From: Pampus argenteus
Lineage: Eukaryota > Chordata > Actinopteri > Scombriformes > Stromateidae
DNA: 64,000 nt
Direction: 5' to 3'
Assembly: GCA_036937835.1 (NCBI GenBank)
Contig: CM072879.1
Coordinates: 20,411,501 to 20,475,500 of the forward strand
Shown piece after piece: positions 21,761 through 37,560 of the stretch. The position numbers and the translations under genes are program-made. The notes under the pieces were generated by a model that did not search any database, was not told the DNA's origin, and was given only the letters and a program-made list of their open reading frames with translations. Within the stretch, counting starts at the first letter, position 1; each line of letters opens with the position of its first letter.

Positions 21761-23230
21761 AGGAGTGATGTCTCCTGTGCAGGCGTGTTGTTTAGTGCTT
21801 CAAAACGTGAAAACGAGTTGTTGAGTCGGTTCAGCAGAGAGAGAAATATATAATATGCGCTGTATTTAAATGATATCATGTCTTCCTTATCATTGTGATG
21901 GCTGGCATTTGAGTCCACCTTCAACACTTATGACTTATGATATGATCAAACAACAAACATAAACCAACCATTATTACATATATGTTTTACTGCCTTAAAG
22001 CACAGAGAGGAAAACCTCTCACTGTTCATATGGACACCTGATGGCTGTTTTAACACTGGAAACATGGCGAAACTGCCCTTTAAAGGCCAGAGTCAGAGAA
22101 CAAAAGCCTTTCTCAGATTACATAAGACTTTCTTCAGTTTACTCAACATGTGTACTGATATCTGCAGCCTGTAGTTCGAGGTATGTTTATGTTAAATCCA
22201 CATTTAAAAAATCTACACTTCTGGATGCTGCATCAAAACACTCAGACAGGAGAGGATCTGACACACATTTAGAGGAAAATGTGTCTCATTTTTACCTTAA
22301 TCAGGTAGAGAAATTTGGCACAAGCAGGCTGCTAATATATAATATATATAATAGATGTTGATCAGACAGTAAAAAGGCAGAGAAACTACAGACAGAGATG
22401 GATTCTCTGTGTGAGGTTAAAGTGCGTTCACATGACAACACATCGATAGAGGAGGAGGTTGAGGAGGAAGATGAAAGGATAAGCTGGAGAGAGAGACATA
22501 AGAGAAAAATAAGTGACAGGGATGAGAGATGAGGGTGTGGATGCTAACAAAAGGAGGGCTAAATATTATCTTTTAGTAAAAAAGATGTTGTTAAGTCTTT
22601 GGCTCAGGGCTGCTTAGCAGTGCCTTAGGGCCGGTTAAGTCCTTCTACTAGCCCTCTAACCCCGGCATGAACCTGGCAGCAGCAATGGACCCATATGTCT
22701 CTGATGGGGAGTCGACAGGCTGAAGGCAGTTGGAGTCACAAGGATTAGCCCAAAGCTGCTAATACTGTTGTCAAACGGTCTTCTGAGACTCTGCAGACAT
22801 TTGTCTCCAAACTGTCTTCATCTCAGTTGATATATGTCAGATTTAGCCAAATTAGCTAAAATACTGAGACTGAATTCTTGTTTTCTACAAGACCTGCGTA
22901 TGGCAGCTACACTGGATAAAGAGGACATATTCTGCTTTTATTGGTTCTCTGTTGTTTATGACCTGAACACTCCCTTTGTTGTGATGAGCTGACGTGTCAC
23001 ACATGATAAGCTGTGACATGTTAAAAACATATCGTATGTATGTTCTTCCTGATCAGATCTGCAACCACAGACAATCCTGGTGACTGATGAAGACTCACAC
23101 GGTAAAACTTTCTGCTGAGTCATGATAAAGCTTCTGACCCCGGGCGAAGAAAGAAAGAGTCAGCAGATTTACCTGAGAGGAGAAAAAGAGAAAGGAGGTG
23201 CCAGACTTTCACATTATATTTGCATTAAAA

Positions 23231-23272
<42 letters not shown>

Positions 23273-23717
23273 ATGGACCCCATTTTCCTATAGTGGCTTT
23301 GAAGTGAAAATCTTTTGGGACCAGTTGGCATCATGTGATGGACAGAATTACAGATTGTAACTACTTGCCAGGTAAATCAGGCGCCAGGTTTGACTCTGCT
23401 GCTGATATGAATAGATATCTTCCCCTAACATAAAGGCACATTATTGTATATATACTATATAGACCTTGTCTTTGATTGAGCTGTGAGAGGAATATCTGTT
23501 ACTATGTGAGGGCAATCTCTCTTGTTTCTTGAAATCTTGATGAAAGAAGCGTTATGTTTAATTCATGTTTCTGATGTTTTTATGTGCTGCAGGTGTTTCT
23601 GTTTCTCTGGAGAATAAGACTGTTTCTGTTTCTGTCCTCCACTCACTGCTCAAGGTGACTCTTCAAAAAAAGCTGCTGCTGTCAACACACACACACACTG
23701 ATTAGAATTATGATAGC

Positions 23718-23750
<33 letters not shown>

Positions 23751-24479
23751 GATAACATTTAAGATAAACACAGATAACTTATATGAATTATGACTGGACT
23801 TGTAGAAATAAAAGATAAAAATAATTTTTTATTGTCTGTGCTTCAGAGTAAACATGGATGAGGGTTGTAGAGTGAAGATGCAGACATCACAGTTTAATCA
23901 GCACACAGGAACACTAATTCAAGCACAATCAAAATCTTATTTCCCCAGACATCACAAGTCCTCATATCCTGTAATTAGTTGTTTTTAAACAGCGAGATGA
24001 GCAGGAGGAGGAGGAGGAGGAGGAGGAGGAGGAGAGACACAATCATGACGACAGAAGGACGGACGTTAGGAGAGGCTGCTGAGCACAGAGAGGATTTGGT
24101 TTTTAATCCCAGCGCTGTGTGTGTGAGGCGCCCTTCAATTTTCTTTTTCCACTTTCCTCTAATTATCCTGCAGAGAAACAAACACAATTTGTCAGCTAGA
24201 AATTGAATTGAAGGTCCCTTGTGGAAATCATTTTACAAGCATGAAGAGAATTGTACTGTAATGTTGTGATTTCCATTATTTTAGTAGTGGTGGAGGTTAC
24301 AGCTGCATACAGTGATAAACTACCTGTGCTACAGTATTTATGGATGAACTTATCGAAAATGAGGAGGTGGCTAGAAAGACATCCTAAGAGTGGACAATAA
24401 AATCCTGTCTCAAATGAAAACCAGGACGGACCGTCAGTCAATTAACAGCAAAATTAAATTCAAAAGTGACTTTAATTTG
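21761..24479. other. Intergenic stretch with microsatellites
   Basis: Holds a GT tract (23233-23270), CA tracts (about 23690-23699 and 23719-23748) and a (GGA)n tract (24001-24034). A 106-codon open frame at 22041-22361 has no recognisable domain. A (C)-containing unique patch at 22600-22760 is not repeat-like but also lacks coding signal. Confidence 0.5.
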
Positions 24480-24690
24480 AAGTGAGCGGGATCAGCTCTC
24501 TGATTGGCTGCAGCAGTCTATTATGTAGATGAGAAGGGCGTGGCTTGGAGCCGGAGACGCTGGCTGCTGAGAGACGCCTCATTGTGTCGTCTGGACCCGG
24601 TCTGCATGCACCGTGTCCCGGTGTCTGTGTCTGGCGGGTCGCGTGCTGCCGGTGGATAAATACTGGAAGCGGCGCGTGCAGGATTTTCCT
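24480..24690 (+). promoter_or_regulatory. Candidate distal promoter of the semaphorin gene
   Basis: The block is distinctly richer in G+C and CpG than its surroundings. It holds CTGATTGGCTG (an inverted CCAAT element, about 24500-24510) and, about 150 bp further on, GATAAATA (24655-24662), a TATA-like element placed 30-odd bp before the inferred start of the exon that ends at 24793. No repeat family is evident. Orientation is inferred from the downstream splice donor. The assignment to sema6c is an inference; an unannotated lncRNA is the main alternative. Confidence 0.45.
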
Positions 24691-24793
24691 GGATCGGCCT
24701 CGTTTTGTTTGGAAATAAACAGCTGTTGTGGATTATTGAATGTGTGTTGGAGCAGGACTGAAGGTGGAGGAGGCGTCTGTCTGTGCGAGAAAG
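24691..24793 (+). other. Candidate non-coding first exon (5'UTR)
   Basis: The segment ends in GCGAGAAAG followed by GTGAGT at 24794, a perfect consensus donor (AAG|GTGAGT). Its start is placed about 30 bp after the TATA-like element at 24655-24662. No long open frame begins inside. Vertebrate class 6 semaphorin genes commonly have distant non-coding leader exons, so splicing to the acceptor at 57168 is plausible. Transcript evidence would be needed to prove it. Confidence 0.42.
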
Positions 24794-24795
24794 GT

Positions 24796-27976
<3,181 letters not shown>

Positions 27977-28199
27977 GAGATGTAGCTGAATGTCTGACTG
28001 CAGGAAATTAAACGGCAAATAATAATAATCTAATGTTGGGGGTGCATCTGTCACAACCTGGCTCCTGGGCCATGACAAAAACCAGAGTTGCACCATTCAA
28101 CAGTTTATTGTTTACTGAAATCATTGAACAAATATTGTGAATGAGATGTGGATGTCAGTATTATCAGTGGTGTAGGATGTGCATGTGTGTAAAATGTGG

Positions 28200-29090
28200 T
28201 GAGTAGATGTTTTTTCAAGGAGTTTTATTGTCATTTTAGCGCATGTAAAACATAGGATAAAACAAAATTAGTTACAAGTATAACACCATCCTGAGGTAGT
28301 GATTGTGCAAGTGTCCAGTTTGTGCAAAACAACTGCATTGTGCGAGTATTGCAGTGCAAGGTATTATTGTCTGTGCATCTGTGGTGGGGATCCAGGTAGG
28401 GAATAAGGGGGGTGGGCGGCTACAGGGCTCCTCCAGAGTTCAACAGTCTGACAGCTTCTGGTAAGGAGGTAAGCCGCACGGTGATGCAGGAGCACATGAC
28501 GCTTTCCACCACACATCTGTAGAGGAGGTCAGGATCAAGCTCCCCAGTCCAGTGCGCCTCAGCCTCCTGAGGAAGTAGAGGCGCTGGTGTGCCTTCCTAA
28601 CCAGATAGGAAGTGTTGGTTGGGGGGGGAGATGTCTGCCGCTTCTGAAGTCCACGATCATCTCCTTGGTCTTCTTCACGTTGATGCAGAGGTTGTTTTCT
28701 CTGCACCAACCCTCCAGGTGTTCCACTTCCTGCCTGTAGTCAGACTCGTCGTTGTTAGCGATTCGTCCAACCACAGCTGTGTCATCCGCAAACTTCACTA
28801 TGAGACAGCTCGGATGTCTCGCTGAGCAGTCGTGTGTGAGCAGAGTGAACAGGAGGGGGCTCAGCACATTCAGGCCTGTCACTGTGGAGGTTTTGAGGAT
28901 GGGGATGATTGTGGCCGTCTTCAGGCAGGTAGGGACCTCTGTCTGTTGGAGGGAGGTGTTAAAGATGTCTGTCAGGACTGCTGTCGAGTGCATGGACCAA
29001 AAGAAGGTTAACCCTGCGGCGGTTTTTGTAGTCTCATGGCACCGGGTCCAGGTGCCCCAATTACCAAACCCAGCCCACAAACACACCTCT
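28200..29090 (-). pseudogene. LINE copy: RT active-site fragment to 3' tail
   Basis: On the minus strand the order is VLTDIFNTSL and CLKTATIIPI, then a deletion joining directly to VLSPLLFTLLTHDC, KFADDTAVVG (the catalytic F-ADD box), ENNLCINVKKTKEMIVDFR. A frame change follows around a run of eight to nine Gs (about 28620-28629), then KAHQRLYFLRRLRRTGL, a CGLPPYQKLSDC-like end and a 3'UTR reading AAATGACAATAAAACTCC. It is an L2/CR1/Rex1-type element. The RT palm is deleted between the 'IIPI.K' and 'LSPLLFTL' motifs, and the frame is broken, so it is inactive. Confidence 0.88.
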
Positions 29091-29524
29091 AACTGGGAGG
29101 CCCCTGCCTAAACATCAGGTGTCGCCACACATGCTATTTATCTTTCCTGCTAGTTTCCTCTCCTCCCTCATCACCTCATCACCTCTCAAACTTAACATAA
29201 AATGACTATTAAATTAATTGCCAGCTATTTGATAATCGTTTAATTGAGAAAAAATGGTCTTACCCACAAACAATGTTACATTATTTGTATTATTTTATTA
29301 CATACAATCTTGTGTATGAACGTAACGAAAAAAAGACAAAATCAGTAAAAATAAAATGCAGTATATAAATTGCACATGTTTGAGAAATCCCTGAAAAAAG
29401 GAAAAGTCTATGGAGCATAAAAGATTCCTGCAGTAAACTGTTTGTGTGGGTTTTCCACCCTGTTTAGATCTGACATTAACAGACGTGAATCTAAAACTTT
29501 TCTAGCTTTCTATGATGCAAATCA
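29091..29524. other. Spacer between LINE and hAT relics
   Basis: AT-rich sequence; nothing recognised. Some may belong to the hAT element whose ends I could not place. Confidence 0.4.
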
Positions 29525-29822
29525 TCATATGAAATCAACTGTATGATTGATGGTGCGTCCAGAGAGATGCTCCTGTGACATAGTGAACCTCAAGTACATT
29601 TTAATAAGCTTCATCTTGGAAAAACCCCTCTCTGCTTCAGCTACTGGCACTGAAAGGGTCAAACCAACCAGATTAGGGTAGATTTCTGCGAGCTCTTTCT
29701 CATGGATGAAAGTCGGCAGTTCAAGCAAAGTCAAGCCATCCACGTCAGAGTGTCCCTTAAAGTCCAGTGGAGTTTGCAGGGTCTCATCCTTTTTTGGAGC
29801 TCTTTGTCTGGGAGGTTTCTGA
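29525..29822 (-). pseudogene. hAT transposase C-terminal (dimerisation) fragment
   Basis: The minus-strand frame reads PPRQRAPKKDETLQTPLDFK, HSDVDGLTLLELPTF, ELAEIYPNLVGLTLSVPVAE, AERGFSKMKLIKMYLRFTMS, QEHLSG. This is the hATC dimerisation region of ZMYM-like/TTF-type hAT transposases (consensus 'P.S.A.aERsFSkLk.IK..lRstm.q.RLs'). The catalytic DDE part is not found nearby. The frame ends at a stop soon after and starts abruptly near 29822, where a TTTCAG acceptor-like string precedes it. It could be the last exon of a broken transposase gene. Confidence 0.8.
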
Positions 29823-30509
29823 AATTAGAAGTTATTTAAGCATATAGCGTATAGGAATAATAAAAAAAAAGGTCCACAATCAGGATATCTGTGAATTTGC
29901 ACTTGTGTTGCAAACACAAACTGGACCAGGTTGCCTATAGGTGAAATTAGTTGCTTGACATGATGCCTCAGTTCTAATAGTTGCTAGTTCAGCAAAACTA
30001 AATACCAAATACAGTTGTCTTCTGTGGCTTACTAATAAATTAGCAAGAGGCAAATAAATGGCCTATAGCCTACTGTCACTCACACTCATCCAACCTGATG
30101 CGTCTTTGGTCTTTTACTTTGATCCATGATCTTCATTTTAGACTTTAATCATTACATGACCTTTCGCATTACCTTTAAACAACATCATCAGTTCACGCGT
30201 CAATCAACCGGAGTACATTTTTCACATAACCCAATCAATTACATGTAGGCATATGGGTCTATGCTAATTATGAAATACAATTTATTTGGAAGCAGTTTGT
30301 GTTGTGTGGCCTGGCATCAGACTCCCAAAATGGACTAGACAAAATCATTGGCATCCTATTAAAACTAAACTAGGTAAATAATTTCATTGCAAGCATGTGA
30401 TGTTAGTTTAAACTCACCTGTGGCAAGTAACAGGTGTTGGCAATATAGAAATCAAAAATGAAAACAGTTAGAGTGTAGAAAAGTTGGCTCAACCTTTGTG
30501 TTGCGTGCC
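29823..30509. other. Spacer between hAT and Tc1 relics
   Basis: AT-rich with no recognisable gene. It may contain degenerate hAT flank. Confidence 0.4.
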
Positions 30510-31290
30510 TGTGTGTGCCACACCACGCATGGAGAAGAGAAAGAAGAGCCGAGAATTGCAAAGTGGAAAAATATCAACAATCTCAAGTTTACAAGTCAAC
30601 CTGCAGAGATCTTAAAGTTCCTTTGTCCACTGTGTGCAATATAATCAAGACGTTTATAAGCCATGAACTGTGGCAAATATCTCTGGAAGTGGATGGAAGA
30701 AAAACATTGATGAAAGAACGCAACACAGGATAGTTTGAATGGTGGATAAACAACCTCAGAACACAGTACCTACAGTCAAACATGGTGGAGGTTCAAGGAA
30801 GTTTTGCTGACGCTGGCACTGGGTGCAGGGAATCATGAAATCTGGAAACTGTCAGAAGACTTTGGCCCATAATGTAGGGCTTAGTGTCACAAAACTGGGT
30901 CTACATCAGAGGTCATGCGTGTTTCAGCAGGACAATAACCTGAAACATACCTCAAAAAGCTCCCAGAAATGGTTGGAGACAAAGCGCTGGAGGATTCTGA
31001 AGTGGCCATCAATCACCGATGAAGAGATCTGAAAGTTGCTGTTGCTGTGAGAAGGCACCCTTCAAATCTGAGAGACTTGGAGCAGTTTTCAAAAGAAGAG
31101 TAGTTCAAAGTTCTAGTTGAGAGGTGTAGGAAGCTTGTTGATGGTTATGGGCGATTGGTTTCAGTTATTTTCTCCAAACGGTGCGCAACCAAAAATTAAG
31201 TTAAGGGTGCCAACAATTTTGTCCAACCTAATTTTTGAGTTTTGTGAAAAATGATGTCAATGAAACCTGTTTAGTGCAGTCAGGAGGATT
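30510..31290 (+). pseudogene. Tc1/mariner transposase relic
   Basis: Fragments in changing frames read DLKVPLSTVCNIIKTF (the helix-turn-helix), KHGGG/GIMKSGN-like pieces, then FQQDNNLKHTSKSSQKWL (the second catalytic Asp region, 'FqqDndPKHTsk') and KRWRILKWPS. The nucleotide end GGTGCCAACAATTTTGTCCA, TTTTGTGAAAAATGATGTCA is typical of the 3' part of Tc1-like elements in fish. The part with the first catalytic Asp is deleted and several stops interrupt. No paired terminal inverted repeats could be assigned. Confidence 0.85.
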
Positions 31291-31399
31291 TGGGTATTAT
31301 TAAATAAACATAATTACAATTTTGAATGTTGTGACAAAATAAGCAAGTTTTAAAATTACCTTTTATGAATAAACGGGTATTAAAATGAGAAAAAAAGAT

Positions 31400-31625
31400 C
31401 AATACATAATATATTCTAAAAATAACACATCAACAAATAAAAATAATTTACAACACATACATTAATAATGGCAAAATAACAGTAACAGTAATAAACATAA
31501 TTATAAAAACAATAATGCTATAACTATGAATACATATATTACTACTGCTAATAATAATAGTAATACTAACAATAAGAAAATAATGAATAAATCAAAATGA
31601 AAATCAGTCATTAAATGATAATAAT
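31400..31625. repeat. AT-rich low-complexity stretch
   Basis: Dense AATAAT/ATAATA and AAACATAAT-like patterns without a strict unit. No coding content. Confidence 0.7.
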
Positions 31626-31736
31626 GCTGCTGAATGTCTGAAGCAGATTTAGAATCAGTTTTAAGGTCAAAAAACAAAACTGAGACCTGTTTTGTTTATT
31701 TATATTTGATCAGATATTTCAGATATTTTCCATTAA

Positions 31737-35020
<3,284 letters not shown>

Positions 35021-35178
35021 CAAAGGAGTTGAGTTGTAGCAACTGGACTTTTTTTTAGCTTGAAGATGTTTCACCTTTCTTCAGTTCTGGAAGAAGTACT
35101 GAAGAAGCCTTTAGGATGAAAGGTAAAACGTCTTCAAGCTCAAAGAAAAAGTCCAGTTGTTTACAACTTAACTCCTAT
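35021..35178. repeat. Fold-back (long imperfect inverted) repeat
   Basis: The left arm (35021-35079: CAAAGGAGTTGAGTTGTAGC... CTTGAAGATGTTTCACCTTTC) and the right arm (35117-35178) are reverse complements with about 85% agreement by eye, around a loop of roughly 35-40 nt containing GAAGTACTGAAGAAGCC. This is a MITE or fold-back element of a type common in fish. It is non-coding. Confidence 0.85.
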
Positions 35179-36710
35179 GTTCAAACATTGTTATCCTTGT
35201 TTCATTGTAGATAGTAGATAGTAGCCTAGTCTCTCTTCTGTCTGTAGTACCAGATTACATCATGTTCAGAAGAAGAACATTTTATAGAGATGACTTTAAT
35301 AAAAGTGTAATCTAATACTAACACAAGACTGTTCAGCGGGTTTTAGCCACATTTCAAAGACCTGAAACGTCCAACAGTATGATGTTCTTTAAAAGTGGAT
35401 GCTGGAGCAGATGTAAAGTTTAATTTGTCTAGTCCTCAAAATGCTATATAAAATAGTTCCTCTGTTGTTTCTACTTAGACTGAGCTTTGTTTCTCCGGAA
35501 TAATAATCATATTTTATAATTAGTTCTCCCTCTGCTTCACACAGATTTATGTTGTAGATAATTAGGTTTGTGTGCTTCAGGTTTGCAAGCAGCAGAGTTT
35601 CTGTATCCTCCAGAACAAACACAAAGGTTTGGAGGCGGGTGATTTCCTTTGCCTCATGCCAGCAATCAAATCAGCTTTGACAAATGTGTTTGTGTGAAGC
35701 AGGAATCTGACTAAGGGTTCTCTCTGGATTTCCATCTGCTCACCACACACCCACACTGGCAGATCTGTTTTCTTTTATTATTTTCTTCTGTCGTGCCCTC
35801 ATTCCTCAGATTCTTTAATTTTCTCCCTCGCTGCCCAGATTCTCGTCTCTCTTTATCAACTTCTCTCCTCGCCTCTGAAGCTCCTTTCAGCTCATTTGCT
35901 CTAACCTGACGGCCGCCACCACCCGTCTTCTCCTCTGACAGATGCAGCAGACTTCCCTCAAAGGTTCCTGCCATGATATGCCTGATAGATATGTTTTTAT
36001 TCAGGGTCGGGCACTGAGAATCCATGTGTGGTGATGGTTGAGTCCAGACTAACCACTGGTGGCCTCTGGGAGGAGTCCCTAATCTGCTCTGCAGTTAGAT
36101 AAAAGCTTCATTTGCACACATAATGACGGAGGCTCTTCATTTTGAATTCTGCTCTGACAAGCTGCTCTTTATTGCTTCATCAAGCCAGGAGCTGCTGGTG
36201 TTTTAGACTGACTGACTGCAGCATCCACTGCAGTACTGCATCAGATATCAGAACTGAAACCTTTACCATTACTCCTGTGCTTCATTGGCAGCTGTTGTGG
36301 TGTATGTATGTGAACAGAGACAAAGTAAACAAACTGTAGGTACACATCATGAACAGACAGTATGTTAGTGGTTTTGAAGAGTCATATGGACTAAAAGCGA
36401 CGGCTGCTGTTTGATGTTAATGAGACCTGTGTTACAGTCCTGACGTCTCCACTACAGAGGAAAGCTGAGAAAAGCTCAACTTCATGAAAATGTCCTCTGA
36501 CACAGAGTGACAACGACTCCCATGTGAAATTGCTTCAAGCTAAAGGAGGAAAAGAAGCATATTGTCGCGGTTTCTCAACAACATGAATTCATGAGCTGCC
36601 AAAATTATTAAAAAGAACCTTGATGTGTGGAAACAAATCAGATATTTTTGGTTCATTAGTACAGCTGCTACGTCAGAAAACAGTTGTCTAGTTATAGCAG
36701 AGGATGTAAA

Positions 36711-36750
<40 letters not shown>

Positions 36751-37104
36751 ATCCTCAGATGCTAATGGAGACAAATTGAGTTGTTTTGTGTGTTAAATTC
36801 CAGCAGAAAGCAGGAGGCTTTAGATTCGGGCTGCAGGCTGTTAATGAGCCTGTATGTTTACGTGTCAGAGCCGCACTGCAGAGGCTGCTGGGTAATGGAG
36901 TGTAAATGAGTAATTTAAAATGAATGGATAACACAGATCTAAGAGTATTGAAGGGTTAGGGTTAGCAGTAGATATTCTCCTATGTGGTGTTTTCTGACTG
37001 TTAAGATGTTCATTAACAACTAACTGTAACAGATTACATTAGGTTTGATTAAAATAAATTACAACTTCGACTTCAACAATCACTTTCATGACAGATTTTT
37101 TTTT
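35179..37104. other. Non-coding stretch
   Basis: No gene. Contains a GT tract (36714-36747) and a unique-looking segment at 36790-36920 that may be a conserved non-coding element. A 104-codon minus-strand open frame at 35711-36025 shows no recognisable domain. Confidence 0.45.
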
Positions 37105-37560
37105 AACGTATTTTTCGGACTATAAGGCGCATCTAAAAACATTACATTTTCTCATAAATCAACACTGCGCCCTATGTATGACCTTTGGTTGTGTTTACCA
37201 ACCTCGAACCGATTTTATGTTGTACACATTATGGCTAATAGCGTATTACTCCGTGAGTCAGGAAATCATCACTGAACAGCAACGAGACTGACTCGGATAA
37301 TGACGAGAGGGATCCGGACACGTTTGATGCAGAAATTGCCCACTTAAACTTAAACTTGTATTTTTGTGTTAACCTACAACTGAGAGTCTAGTGTAAATTA
37401 GTTTAATAAAGTTCGACTTATCCGACACACGTTATGTTTTCGCTTATTGCGCCTTATAATCAGATGCACTTTATGTGTGGACAATGACAGCAACTGACAT
37501 GTTAATTGATAATGCGCCTTATAATCCGGTGCGCCTTATGGCCCGAATATTACGGTACTT
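37105..37560. mobile_element. Small DNA transposon with imperfect terminal inverted repeats
   Basis: The left end ACGTATTTTTCGGACTATAA plus GGCGCA and the right end (reverse complement) ACCGTAATATTCGGGCCATA plus AGGCGCA pair over about 25 bp with few mismatches. A subterminal motif GCGCCTTATAAT is repeated at about 37448 and 37513. The interior has a short open part reading NDERDPDTFDAEIAHLNL before stops, which looks like a degraded transposase C-terminus. The family resembles pogo/Tigger-like elements, but that class is an inference. Confidence 0.75.
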
